A stretch of 64,000 bases of DNA from Pollenia angustigena (lineage: Eukaryota; Arthropoda; Insecta; Diptera; Polleniidae): contig OV884060.1 in NCBI GenBank assembly GCA_930367215.1, forward strand, positions 207,145,253 to 207,209,252, in the 5' to 3' direction. This document shows, in pieces, positions 45,430-57,009 of the stretch. A program made the position numbers and the translations under genes. How positions within the stretch are numbered: position 1 is the stretch's first letter; each line of letters opens with the position of its first letter. The notes under the pieces are model-generated. The model saw nothing but the letters and a program-made list of their open reading frames with translations, made no database searches and had not been told where the DNA came from.

Positions 45430-45670
45430 GAAATGGTTAGTAGACTTGAGTCAATTGAACATTGTAAGCGTATAAATTGAAATCTTTATTAAAAATTCGC
45501 AACAGTGATGGTCGTGAGATGTTCAATTGCTGGGCACGGCGACAAGTCGAGGTTAACGGCTCGTCTGCCACTCTATCGCGAACAACAGCAATGTTTTCCG
45601 CAGAACGAACTAGGCGAGCATGCACATGTGTTTTCGCATTTCCTACAGACCCGGTTTGCGAAAATTTGCG
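45430..45670 (-). pseudogene. Mariner transposase, N-terminal part
   Basis: The minus strand reads TGSVGNAKTHVHARLVRSAENIAVV in two steps, then RRAQQLNISRPSLLRIFNKD and LYAYNVQLTQVY. These are the linker and second helix-turn-helix of mariner transposases (RSAENIA, RRAQELGLS..TLWRIL, KIQLTQ.LKP). It stops at the Transib target site, and the next conserved block (KLIFRDEAP) resumes at ~40175 on the far side of Transib. The two are therefore halves of one gene. The extreme N-terminus is missing. Confidence 0.85.
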
Positions 45671-45734
45671 CTAATACTAAGTTTGTCATTCCATGTGAAT
45701 CTTTTTTTTTAATATGCATTTAAGATTTCATAAG

Positions 45735-45865
45735 GAATATATATTCTGGGTCCTTTTAAGTCGATTTAGCCGTTTGGGTGTCAAATTGTTTCTAGTTCTT
45801 CTAGGCAGTAGGAAGTAAGTTATGCACCCAAATGTGAAACCACCTCCCTAAAAACTTGCCAAAAA
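45735..45865 (-). repeat. Interspersed repeat family B
   Basis: ATATATATTCTGGGTCCTTT, AGTCGATTTAGCCGT and TTTCTAGTTCTTCTAGGCAG match the inverse of 30480-30790 and the copy at 52285-52440. Confidence 0.6.
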
Positions 45866-46239
45866 CTAACATAAATTTGTAGCAAAATGCTTGGATTGTT
45901 ATTAAATTTCAACATGTTCGTGTTATATTTCACCAAAATTCTTAATGTTCGGCCCATAATTTACCTACGGCCCCTTGTTAAGCCCATTCTCAGAATTAAT
46001 GTATGTATGGCTAAAAGCGTAACGAATAATTCTTTTGTTTTGTTATTTAGCATAATCGTTTTTCATAAGATTCGAAATCGCTCAAAATGCCTCAAATAAC
46101 AGACAATCTCGGAAAACACTTTACTACGCCCTTAACCGCAAAACTTTTTAATATTGTTGTAAAATTTAGTCCACTACAGTTTGCTAACACAAGAAATAAA
46201 AATTTGTGAAAGTCGATCCTTAATTTAACATAGGCCCTA
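45866..46239. other. Unassigned intronic DNA
   Basis: No gene and no recognised repeat. Confidence 0.35.
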
Positions 46240-47040
46240 CACTCCAAAAAAAAAAAATCAATCCATCCGTACTCATATGAATCCGAAGCGGTATTAAAAG
46301 TACGGATTTTCTTCAATCAAGTACAGAGAGATTGATTGAAATACGTATTTTCAATCGCGAAATACTTAACTAATCCATAATCAATACCGAATTCGTACTT
46401 GAAATAAACCGAAAATGAGCTTGATTAAAGTAAAACTAAGATTGAATTTATCTCAAAATGCGCTTGATTCAAGTACTATCAAGTTGATTTAATCCCGAAT
46501 TCATACTTAAAATAAACCAAAAGTGAAATTAGCAGAAGAATTTTATTGTGATTGATTTATTTTCCCATTTCACACATTACAGATATGGTTTTTGAATTAA
46601 AAAACTTAATGTACATATATAACTGAAAAAATAAACTAAATGAGAAGCGAAAGTTCTCAATTTTACTTTTTAAACATGAAAATAATGTGTTTTCATCTTG
46701 TTCTGTGGTTTTTGTTTTTGTTTCTAAACACAAGAAGCAATTCGTTTTTTAACTATTTGTGTGGTGTTGTTGTAGTTTCTGTAACAAACTTTGATAAGTA
46801 AAATGAGATTAAAACGTTCACTTTGTAATTTTACTCTCAGAGTGACACTACCAACGAAAAGTTTAATCTTCTTTTATTTGGTGGTACTTATTTTAAGAAA
46901 TTCCGGGATTGAATTTCGAAAGTAATCTCGTTAAGGATTGTTTTAAGTTCGTTTTAGTGTTACTTGAATTTTTGAGTACGACTCGTACTTAAAGTAAGTG
47001 TAAACAACTTAATTTATCCCGAGTGTTTTTCTTTCTGTGT
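46240..47040 (+). repeat. Repeat with GATTGAA/CGTACTTGAA modules
   Basis: It is bounded by TACACTCC plus an A run and by TTTCTTTCTGTGTATA. The inside contains many variants of AATTCGTACTTGAAATAAAC and CTTGATTCAAGTAC, several of them palindromic. A probable inverted partial copy is at 6187-6487. Boundaries are tentative. Confidence 0.4.
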
Positions 47041-47371
47041 ATATAAAGTCTATTAAACAGAATCTGTAGCAAATTTTAATATTGTGGTGAAATTAGTTGC
47101 ATAAAACAACTAAAGGCACGAGTCCCATATAGATTTACTTAAGATTTAAACAAGTTTTTCTTTAAAATTTCGGCGAATTCCGAAATTAATTTGCGGGAAT
47201 AAAGAGCAATTGAAAATCCCGGAATTTCCCTTCTCGGAAAACGAACTCTAATTTAAATTGTTAATTTTGTGTCATGATCATCGAAACATTTCTAAAATTG
47301 ACATTAAATTAATAAAAGAAAAAAAATTCGATTTTGAAACAAGATCTTGTCTATTTCAATTTACGTTCAAT
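47041..47371. other. Unassigned spacer
   Basis: AT-rich, with no gene seen. Confidence 0.35.
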
Positions 47372-47585
47372 CCAAGGCGAACTCATTTCAAACTTTTTTA
47401 AATTTTGCGAAAAAATTAGTTAAAATTTAAAATTCAATAAAAATCTAAATACATACTCGAAAAAAACTTATTTAAATTTTATAATACAAATAAAGTGAAC
47501 ATAAAATATAAGCACAAGGAACTTATTTTATTTAGCGTATGGAATTATATAAAAGAAAGAACATATACATAAATCAAAGGTATAG
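47372..47585 (+). repeat. Partial, uninterrupted copy of the 33.7-kb hAT-like element
   Basis: It starts CAAGGCGAACTCATTTC. GCGAAAAAATTAGTTAAAATT, AACTTATTTAAATTTTATAA and GCACAAGGAACTTA follow in the same order as 33689-35160, without the MITE or the Helitron. The right terminal repeat is not found; a LINE fragment follows. Confidence 0.75.
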
Positions 47586-47602
47586 TAACGATTCTAAATT
47601 GT

Positions 47603-48545
47603 TTACAAATTCAATGAGTTTAACCATGAAACTGCGTCTGTCGTCAAAGTGTGGATATCGCTCAGCGGTCCTTTGTAGGATAAGATTGGGCATTCTTTAA
47701 TGATGTGATCGGTTGTTTGACGGGGGGCTCCACATGGACATTTGGGATCATCTACTTGGCCCCATTTGAAGAGAGTTTCCAGGGATCTACCGGTACCAGT
47801 TCGCAATCTGTTCAGGTTACACCATGCTTTCCTCTGTAATTGAAGGACTGCTTCGCTGCTTCGTTCTTCAAATAATGGGCTGGATCTGTGTGAGTTAGAC
47901 CATAGACTAGACCAAGCTGCGTTGATATCAAAGTTTTCTATGAGTAGGTTCTTGGCGAGGTCTAGTGGAGCATGTCTGGACTGCAGGCTTCGGCTGGGAG
48001 GGTAACGTATGTTGTTATTAAGAGGGATTTGGTTATTGATTTGTATCTTGTTATACTCTCGTAACAATGCCTGCTTTCTCCTCAACTCTGGTGGTGCTAT
48101 ATTATATATTTTTGGCAGCCATTCTGTTGGAGTCAGACGGAGAGTTACAGAGATTAACCTCATTGCCGTGTTAAGTTGAGTGTCGATTTTATGTGTGTGG
48201 CGACTATTTAGCCATACTGGGCTTGCATATTCGGCAGCGGAATATACCAGGGACAGTGCAGATATGCGCAAACAGTTTGGGTTAGCTCCCCAGGTTGTTT
48301 CTGTCAGTTTTTGAATTATGTTGTTTCTTGTTTTTAGTTTTTGTGACGTTTTTGAGAGATGTGCGTTAAATGAAAGTGTTCTATCGAGTGTAATTCCAAG
48401 ATATTTTGGGGAGGGGTTGTGTGCAAGTCGTGTGTTGTTTATACGTATGTTTAATTCTCGATGAGACTCATGGTGGTTTAGGGGAAAACAGCTCACCTCG
48501 GTTTGCAATCTCATGCCAAGTTTGGTATCATTTATTTCCACACTA
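47603..48545 (-). pseudogene. LINE ORF2 C-terminal fragment
   Basis: An uninterrupted 312-residue frame on the minus strand matches the end of a non-LTR retrotransposon polymerase. Recognisable blocks are PSPKYLGITLDRTLSFNAHL at the end of the reverse transcriptase domain, then ALSLVYSAAEYASPVWLNS and TAMRLISVTLRLTPTEWLP. These are followed by a helical thumb-like region, WCNLNRLRTGTG, and a C-terminal CPCG...H....CP zinc knuckle. The catalytic YADD motif and the endonuclease are absent, so it is a 5'-truncated insertion. The open frame suggests moderate age. The stop at 47603 is the natural C-terminus (WLNSLNL). Confidence 0.88.
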
Positions 48546-48549
48546 TTTA

Positions 48550-48969
48550 GAGGAGCATATGGTTAGAGAATCCATTAAATATTCTGAAATAGATCAAATT
48601 TATTTAAGCGTAACGGACTTTCGTAAATGTATCGGAACTCTTTTCTATTCGAGTTATTAAAAGTTTCCCAGTTCTCGGGACTATTGGTTTGAAAAAAAAA
48701 AATCATCGCTTGAAGTAATTCATTTTAATGATACAACTGAAAAGCCAATTCAAGATTCAAACTCTCATACAACTTTTGCCTTCGTTCCAAGGCTATGTGT
48801 AGACGAACAAATTTACTCCAGTAACGTTGGAAGCTATATTAAGCAGTACTTGCCAAATAAGCAAACAAAATGGGGCTGTAAACTTTTTGTACTTAGCGAT
48901 ACAATCAATTTGAAGTATATAGTGGCTCAGCTGATACTTGTGTATTGTGTTGGTCTACTGCAAATATAG
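48550..48969 (+). pseudogene. piggyBac-like transposase fragment
   Basis: The first frame gives VTDFRKCIGTLFYSSY, a stop in place of one residue, then KFPSSRDYWFEKK. This resembles the conserved segment FIGIL....YHKLP....YW of piggyBac transposases. After a frameshift in an A run, PRLCVDEQIYSSNVGSYIKQ, YLPNKQTKWGCKLFVLSD follows. It corresponds to the block containing the first catalytic Asp (VDEQI.PFKGR...QY.P.KPHKWG.K...L.D). Only about 130 residues remain, and no TTAA-flanked ends were located. Confidence 0.82.
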
Positions 48970-49204
48970 ATTTAAAAAATATATCGTATGCTTCGACAAT
49001 TTTTTTAAAACAATACTTTTGTTAGTATATTCGCGTACACTGGGTCCGCTAATTATAAAACAGTGCCGCCAAAGAAAACTAGATTAGATATGATGGACCA
49101 TTTGACTGCGATGGATAAAAAGGGAAGTTGAAAGCTACCAAATTGCTCTGAACAAACAAGAATGTTCTGTTCACAGATACGGGTTCTACCGCGGATAAAA
49201 TGAC

Positions 49205-49738
49205 ATGTGTATAATCTTAAAATATGGGTCCTAGACCCACCTTAAAGTATATCGATCGAGAATCACTTTGATCTGATGATGTCCATCATGCTGGCTGGCA
49301 GGCTGGCTGTCCATGTAACCTTGTGCGCAAAGTACAAGTCGCAATTTTAGAGATACAATTTGGCGCATACGCTCTTATTGACACAAAGACCAAGCCTATT
49401 GTATGGTCCAAATAGTAGGACCACGAAAGAAGATGGGGACAGTTTCTGCCTCCAAGAAACCATCAAACCGATTTTAATGATAAAAATTAATTAAAAAAAT
49501 ATATTTATGTGGACACATAAGCTATGCAGTTTTTTAAAAATAGGACCACAAGGAGAGGAAGGGGGCAAATTCTGCCTCTCACAAAGTTTCAAACCGTTAT
49601 TAATGAACCTGAGAAATAAATGCTTTCATGATTATATGGACACATAAGCATGATTCTACATGGGTCCCGAATAGGGTGCAGTCTCGAAAATGTGAATTGA
49701 AATACTGGTGGTTACCGACTATACTTTCTTACTTGATT
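49205..49738 (-). repeat. Interspersed repeat family A
   Basis: This is an inverse copy of 25601-26188. It has TTGTGCGCAAAGTACAAGTC, GGCTGGCAGGCTGGCTGTCC, two subrepeats with AGGACCACAAGGAGAGG, and the end ACCGACTATACTTTCTTACT. Confidence 0.75.
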
Positions 49739-50031
49739 TTTAATTAAGATTAAATAATTTCAAAAATGCTACATAGCTAATGTTTTCTATGCTTTGTATT
49801 AGTGCTTTCGTTTGAAAAATACTTAGGGGGGAGTGCCCAGTGTATCTTCTAAGATACAACAACTATTTCTAAATAACTTTAAAAATAATTTTTTTTCGAC
49901 AAAATTGGTACGCAGTTGATTTTTGTCGACCATTTTTACACATCATATATTTTTTAAATCAAAATCGGTGTCCTTGGGCATTTAAGGGTTAATGTAATTA
50001 ACTAAAATTATTTATTTTAAAACAGAAAAAA
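49739..50031. other. Unassigned spacer
   Basis: No gene; plain AT-rich DNA. Confidence 0.35.
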
Positions 50032-50089
50032 ACTATTATTAGCAAATTGCGTACGCACTATTGAACATAAACGGGATATCTATCTTCTA

Positions 50090-50128
<39 letters not shown>

Positions 50129-50740
50129 GGATGTGTGTATGTATGTAGTATGTTACGTATGGACTCCAAAACGGCTGGGCCGATTTTGATGAAATTTTCA
50201 GGGAATCTTCAGAATATTCAGGCAGGTGACACTGTGAAGTCGAATTTTTGATTTTCGGTCTGCGGGCGGAAAGGGCGTGGCAAAATCCACTATTATTAGC
50301 AAATTGCGTACGCACTATTGAACATAAACGGGATATCTATCTTCTATCTTCTATATATGCATATATATACAAGTATATATATAAAACAGGATGTGTGTAT
50401 GTATGTAGTATGTCACGTATGGACTCCAAAACGGCTGGGCCGATTTTGATGAAATTTTCAGGGAATCTTCAGAATATTCAGGCAGGTGACACTGTGAAGT
50501 CGAATTTTTGATTTTCGGTCTGCGGGCGGAAAGGGCGTGGCAAAATCCATCTTTCATATTGCACCACCAATGACATCTATATAATTTGGACGATTTTTTC
50601 CAAATTAGATTTATACGAACATTTTGCACCGCCCACTTTTACGCCCACTTTTTTCGAATTACCTAAAATCAGAAAACGGCTCCATCGATTTGACAAATTT
50701 TTCTTTCAAATGTTCGTATAATCGTACTAAAACTCTTTAT
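50032..50740 (+). mobile_element. Helitron 5' end with a 257-bp tandem duplication
   Basis: Two direct units (50032-50288 and 50289-50545) each hold TATTAGCAAATTGCGTACGC, a TCTTCTATATATG plus TA-repeat stretch, AAAACAGGATGTGTGTATGT and ACTCCAAAACGGCTGGGCCG. After the second unit, CGCCCACTTTTACGCCCACT and AAAACGGCTCCAT.GATTTGA match 4310-4400 inside the Helitron at 4062-5659. The 3' CTAG end is missing. Confidence 0.75.
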
Positions 50741-52284
50741 AAAGTCAATTGCTTTTACTTAATAAAACAAATTTGAATTTGTTTTTTTGTTTAGCCTTTT
50801 TTATTATTTCAGTAAATAATCATTAGTAACGTCATTATCATATTGCCATAACAAGACAGAAATACAAAAAGAATTATTTCTAAAAAATTTATAAAAATTA
50901 TTAGCATTAAGTTTAAAAAAAACAAATAAACTTTTGTTTAACCAACCAAAAACAATCTTCTCTATTACCAAATTTGATATTTATTTCTTGTTTCTTTTTT
51001 TGTTGTTTTGGTTATGGGATTTTTAATAATAATTTTTTATTGTATATTTATATTTTCTTTAATTTGTTGATTTTTGCCTGTCAGTGATTAATGAATTAAT
51101 TTTGTTTAGACTTATTTACGATTATAAAAAATAACACTAAAAAAAAATTTGTTGTTATTTAAAAAAATAATAAAAATAAAAATATTTTTTTTGACAGTTA
51201 AGAAACAATTAAAAACCTGACATCTACATTCCATCACAATTCAAATTTACTTGAAATTGTTGCTGGTTAACGACGATTAACGACATTTCGTTTCGACATA
51301 CATATCGTTATGAAACTGATCTCGTATTATAAAATTGGAAACAAAAAAAAGTAAAAATCTAGATTTCTTTTTTCAAAAAAACTTTTTATGGTTTTCAAAT
51401 TTTTTTCTATTTCGTACTTTTGTTTTTGGGTGGTCGTTCTATTAATTAAAACATTTCAATTTAGTTTTAATTTGATTTTTATGTTTGCCTCTCCCTGTGT
51501 CAGAGTGTTTTTTGTTTTTTTTTTTTTGTTCAATACACGCGTAAATTTTGTTGGCTTTATACTCTGGGAGCGTGATTTCCTAAAAACAAGCCAATTTCAA
51601 AAAATATTCATTATTGTTTTTTTTTTGGGATTAATTGTGGATTTATTGAGATGTTTGGGCGTCAAAAACAAGTTTGATAATAAAAATTTGCTATTAAATA
51701 ATTAAAAAAAGATTTTTATGACATTTATTTTGATGTGTTCATTATAAATTTCTAAACAAATTTTTTCGTGGGTATTTCAGATTTTTTTTTTTTTTGATTT
51801 CAAATAAAATTTATGGAAATTTAAGATTTTACTAGATGTGAGTTTTGCCAGCGGTTGCTGTGTTGTGTTTTCAATTAGGCAAGTTTTTATTCCGAGTGAA
51901 AATATAATATTCACTTAATACCCCAAAAGTATCATATCGCTACCTTAAATGCAAAAGGCCCCATCTAAAATTTTGAAAATATTACAGGAGAAGCAAAAAA
52001 CTATTTAAAAAGATAAAGTTATAAATTGCCTTAAACTGTTTATTATGCAAACTGTTAGAAATGTCTTTAAGCGTTTATCATATGATCTTTTGTACTAGTG
52101 CCATTTGCTATAAGTTAATAAAATCGCTAATGTTAATCAAAAGCTTCCGAAATTTTGGTGGATAATTGTCTTAAAGCAATACATCAGAATCAATAAAAAA
52201 GTAGATTTTAAAGTTTTGGTTAGATAAGGTCTTTTGAGTTTTAGGCAACGATATATATTCATGTATATACATATGTTTTTTCAT
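50741..52284. other. Unassigned intronic DNA
   Basis: AT-rich with long T runs (for example 51510-51530 and 51780-51796). An open frame at 51388-51705 is made of Phe/Leu-rich T-run translation and is not credible. Confidence 0.4.
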
Positions 52285-52440
52285 ATTCTGGGTCCTTAAG
52301 CACATCTAATTCGATTAAGCTTTGTCCGTCTGTTAAAAACACCTTAGAAAGACTCAACAGAAAAGAACAATTTTAGTGTCAACTCGTTTCTAGTTTTTCT
52401 AAGCAGTGAATCCAAATGTTGTACACCCTCCCTCAAAAAA
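52285..52440 (-). repeat. Interspersed repeat family B
   Basis: CATATTCTGGGTCCTTAAGC, CGATTAAGCTTTGTCCGTCT and TTTCTAGTTTTTCTAAGCAG parallel the copies at 30480-30790 and 45735-45865. Confidence 0.6.
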
Positions 52441-52696
52441 ATGATATTTCTGCTAGTTACAAAAAATTACACAAATCGGTGGTGGAGTGCACAAATTGTC
52501 ATTAAATTTTAAACATTTTGTCAGCTCATTATTGTTTTGGCGCATATGACAAAAAGTCGTAGTTGAGAAAAATGACAATAGAGGTTTATATGAAGCTTTC
52601 CGAAAATATATCCGATAGAATTTATATTGTATTTTCACCCCTGCTTCCGGCATAAGATTAGGAAAAAAATTGTTGAGACCGCTTATGAACGAACTT

Positions 52697-52864
52697 AAAG
52701 CCCTTACACACTATCCGACAGAGTCTTAAGTATTTTACGAAAATGCAACCCTGTCATAAGAAGTTTTTATTGTTTTTTGAAAATTTTCAAACAAATATTA
52801 AATCAAGGACGCATTTTCGTAAAATAATTAAGGCTTTTTGGTAAAGTGTATAACGGCCTTTAGA
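52697..52864. mobile_element. Hairpin MITE, copy 1
   Basis: TTACACACTATCCGACAG..TCTTAAGTATTTTACGAAAA on the left pairs with TTTTCGTAAAATAATTAAGG...GTAAAGTGTATAACGGCC on the right. A second copy lies at 56604-56731. Confidence 0.7.
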
Positions 52865-53676
52865 AGCTAATTGTGTTTTATTAAAATTGAAAATTAATGT
52901 TTTGTGCCGCATATGCCACTTTTCTAAATTTATTTCGAAAAAGTAGCTTTTTATACTGCATACGTATACTTATTGCTGTGTTGACTTTTTATTTTATTTT
53001 AAAAGAGTGAAATTTAGTTTCTTGTTGTAATTTTATTCTACTTTCGCTCTAACTACTTTTTTCTTACGGCAATGAGACATTCGCCTAACAGCGGCGTGTA
53101 GAGCAAAACCAATACTTATAGTTTTTAAAATATGTAGTTAAAATGGAGCAAATTTAGTGATATATTTTTTTCAGAAAAACTTGTTTTTATAAAGTTTGTG
53201 AAAAAGGGTTCGGATTCAGATAGAAAAATGGTCAGTAGGTCAAACCAATAATTTGCTGATGATATGCCTTTTATATGACTAGCAATCATACTAATAATTT
53301 TCGGACTTCCATATTCATAAAGGAAGAATATCCTATTTGAGATGCATGGTTTTTAATTCTGTAGTTGCAATTGCGATCGATTTTGTTTTAGTTTCCTTAA
53401 ATAAAATTAACTTTTTTTGGGGAAGTAAAATACGGTAATACTTTCACTTTTGATTGGAATTGATTTCTGTGACTGGCCTGATAAACTAATTTTAACTAAT
53501 TGGGTTATTTTGTAAATTCCTTCATCTTTTATTGAAAACATTTTCATATAAATTTTTTGGAATTTTCAAAAATTTTTATGACAATCATTTTTATACAAAT
53601 TTTGAAGTGAGGTGAAGTGTTTTACAAAAATAAACTCGTTAATAAACAATTTATACCTACACCACAATTATGCATT
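52865..53676. other. Unassigned intronic DNA
   Basis: No gene or recognised repeat. Confidence 0.35.
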
Positions 53677-54345
53677 TGTGCTGATGTGTGTAACACCTTA
53701 AAATATTGGTCCTATTCCCACCTAAAAGTATACCGATCGACTCAGAATCACTTTCTGAGTCGAACTAACGATGTCCGTCCGGCTGGCTGGCAGGCTGGCT
53801 GTCCATGTAACCTTGTGCGCAAAGTACAGGTCGCAAATTTGGAGATAATTTGATAAAATTTGGGACATAGTTTCTTATTGGCACAAGGACCAAGTCTATT
53901 GAAAATGGGCCAAATCGTAGGACCACGAGGGAAGATAGGTGGAAATTTCTAACTCACAGAAACTGTCAAACCGATTTTACTGAAATTTAAAACACATATA
54001 GAACCGTATCTATATGGACACGAATGGTTAGCATTTTTTAAAAATAGGACCACGAGGAGAGATAGGGGCAATTTTTGCCTCTCAAACCGATTTTAATGAA
54101 ATTTAAAACATAGATAGATCCATATCTATATGGACACATAAGCTATACAGTTTTTCAAAAATAGGACCATAAGGGGAGGTAGGGGGCAATTTCTGCCTCT
54201 CACAAACTTTCAAACCGATTTTAATGAAGCTTATAAACATAGATAAATCCATATTTATATGGACATATAAGCATGATGTGTTTTTTAAAACTGCGGTTAA
54301 GGGTATCATATGGTCGGGCTTGACCGACTATACTTTTTTACTTGT
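53677..54345 (-). repeat. Interspersed repeat family A, long copy
   Basis: This inverse copy includes GCTGATGTGTGTAACACCTT, GGCTGGCTGGCAGGCTGGCT, three ~100-bp subrepeats around AGGACCA.(G/A)AGG, and the end GGGCTTGACCGACTATACTT. It is longer than 25601-26188 by about one subrepeat. Confidence 0.78.
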
Positions 54346-54539
54346 TTTTAAATTTATTTAATGTCTTATCATATATTTATAATTCGTATATTCTTTCTTT
54401 TTAGGTAAGTCCATTTCAATAATGTTTTCCAAATATTCTATTTAATTGGTAAGTGTAAACGTATTTATTAGTTTTGAACTAGTTAAAGATATACAAAAAA
54501 TAGTTATCTCCCTAATATTAATTTATGAATCACTGAAGT

Positions 54540-55182
54540 CCATTATTTCATTAATTAAAATTGCAGCAGAAAGCAAATGAGTAGTATCAATTAAATATTT
54601 TCGGATATTAACAACATTTTCTGCGCCAATGTTGTTGATATAACTAAACTTTTAATGAACTTGATTAAATTTTTAATTAAAACTGATTTAATTTTTGATT
54701 AATGGTTAAATTGAAAAACAAATTGGCTAGAATTTTTCTGTGCACAGAAAAAATTAAAAATTGATTTAAATTAAAAAAATTGTGATATTAATTTAAAATT
54801 AATTAAATTTACACCAGTTAACAAACGCTTAATTTTTGATTAATGATGCTTCACTACAAAAAATGGCACAGTCATTTACGACAACGACAACCGCAATAAT
54901 GCTGAATAATGTTTTCTGAATAAATTTTTTTGATTAAACGTTGAATTAACTTGATTAAATTTTAAATTAAAACTGATTTTATTTTTGATTAATGCTTAAT
55001 TGGTGAAAAATTTGGAGAATTTTTTCTGTGCACAAAAAAATAGTTTAAAATAAAATTTAATTCATGCATAGAAAAACAAGCAAATTCTTAAAAAATTACA
55101 TGAATTCGCATTATCAAATAACATACATTTTTGTTTATTCGTACCACAGAAAAGTCAATGCCAAAAAATTGCCTTTCGTTCA

Positions 55183-55216
<34 letters not shown>

Positions 55217-55690
55217 ATTAAAATTAAAAAATATGTGATATCAATTAAATAATTAATAAAATTTGCACCAGTACACAAATTAAAAGTATCAATTACATGT
55301 TTAATTTACTTGGTTAAACGTTTAATTCACTTGATTAAATTTTTAATTAAAACTGATTTTATTTTTGATTAATTTTTTAATTGTTGAAAACTTTGGAAAA
55401 CAAACAAATTCTTAAAAAATTACATGAATTCGCATTATCGAAAACAAAAATTTTTGCTTATTCGTACCACAGAAAAGTCAATGCCTAAAAATTGCCTTTC
55501 GTACTATTCACAAAAAAATAAAAATATTTCGATTAAAAAATTTGTGATATTAATTAAAAATTTAATTAAATTTGCCCCCGTAAACAAATTAATAGTATCA
55601 ATTACACGTTTAATTTACTTGGTCAAAACTCATTTTATTTTTGATTAATGCTTTAATTAGTGAATATTTTCGGAAAACCTTTTCTGTGTT
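54540..55690 (+). repeat. Array of diverged AT-rich repeats
   Basis: The module AATTAAAACTGATTTTATTT then TTGATTAATG recurs near 54680, 54968, 55347 and 55625. The block CAAATTCTTAAAAAATTACA, TGAATTCGCATTATC occurs at ~55080 and again at ~55404. The junction word TTTTCTGTGCACA appears at 54735 and 55025. This looks like about four copies of a ~300-bp unit, or nested MITEs. A 29-base A run lies at ~55183-55211. Confidence 0.65.
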
Positions 55691-56603
55691 GGAAATTCGT
55701 GAAAACGAAAGGACGTTCTATTGGACGTCCACTCTATATGAATCTTTATAGAATGCCTAATATGGTTCTCCAATAACTGATTTTTTTTGAGTTTTCTTTA
55801 TTGTAATAGTTTTTTATTAAATAAAATTTTAATTTTATATATTTTCAATTTAGCTGGTAGTACCGTATCGATTAGTGAGATACATAATCAGCCTTATTGC
55901 GGCTGTCGTTGACGTATACGACTGTGTCGTTTCCTTTAATAGATTAAAGAACAAACAACCTGTGTTCTTTAATCTACTACAAAAAATGGCACAGCCATTT
56001 TCGACAACGACAACCGCAACAATGCTGAATAATAATCAGATTGACCCATGTTTACCGCTGGATAGTAACATTTTCAACAATAAATCCATTTTAAATCTAA
56101 AAGGTTTAACCTTGCGTCTTTGTTGAAATTTATAAAAATTTGTGCAAATGTTGCTCTAAAAACAATTTACATATGTATGTAATATTTTGAATTAACTAAA
56201 AATTTTAATAACTTTATCTAAATTTCTATTTTTTTCTTTAAAGATTTATAAAACTCTATTAACATTTGCCAGGTAGAAGTTTTATGATTTTGTTTTGTAT
56301 TATTGTCTGTTAAATCACCCACTTTAACCTGCATACAACAACAATGCTCTTGCTTGTTTTTTTTAATAATTAACGTTATTGCAACATTGTAGACGTGTTC
56401 TAACTGCATTTGTCATTACGTGTTATCGATTTTTCTTTTTCATACTCGAAACCAAATGCAATTTCCTTGGCCAAGACAAAGAAAAAATAGAGAAAAAATA
56501 GAATAAATTTATTGTTGGTCATAGGCGAATTGGAAAAGCCGTACAGAATACAGAGGCAGGAAGCTTCTGATTTTAGAATTATGTATTTAAGATATTAATA
56601 AAG
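55691..56603. other. Unassigned intronic DNA
   Basis: No gene is supported. The word ACTACAAAAAATGGCACAG.CA, TTTCGACAACGACAACCGCA at ~55975 also occurs at ~54853, so the 83-codon open frame at 55875-56126 is probably repeat-derived. Confidence 0.4.
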
Positions 56604-56731
56604 AGTACTTTACACTATCATACAAGTCTTAAGTAATTTGAGGAAAACACAACCCAGTCATGACAAGTTGTTATTGTTTTTTGAAAAGTTTCAAATTATA
56701 GTAATTAGATCAGTGTATAACAGCCTTAAAA
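56604..56731. mobile_element. Hairpin MITE, copy 2
   Basis: TTTACACTATCATACAAGTC, TTAAGTAATTTGAGGAAAA, TTATTGTTTTTTGAAAAG and AGTGTATAACAGCC match 52697-52864. It is shorter and more decayed. Confidence 0.6.
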
Positions 56732-57009
56732 TAAAATAAGAAATAAATAAAAAGTTTTAAAATTAATAAAACAATGGAAATATTCTTCTAAGTTTTTAGT
56801 AATCTCAAATGATTTTGATTAATACAAAAGCTCTACAGCTTTAACAGTTTACTATTTTACAAAAAAACACTTAAAACGAAAATTTTATTAAAAAATTTCA
56901 GACTTAAAAGATAAAACTTTACATTTATATTGAATCCTAAGTGCTCTATATTTTGGCAAACGAACTTAATTGAAATTGAAATCAATCGCCTTTTTTAATT
57001 AGAATCATA

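Noticed and set aside
55875..56126. Possible exon after a TTTTCAATTTAG acceptor-like site
   Set aside because: Part of the frame (the ATGGCACAGCCATTTTCGAC region) is duplicated at 54.85 kb in the repeat array, so it is likely repeat-derived.
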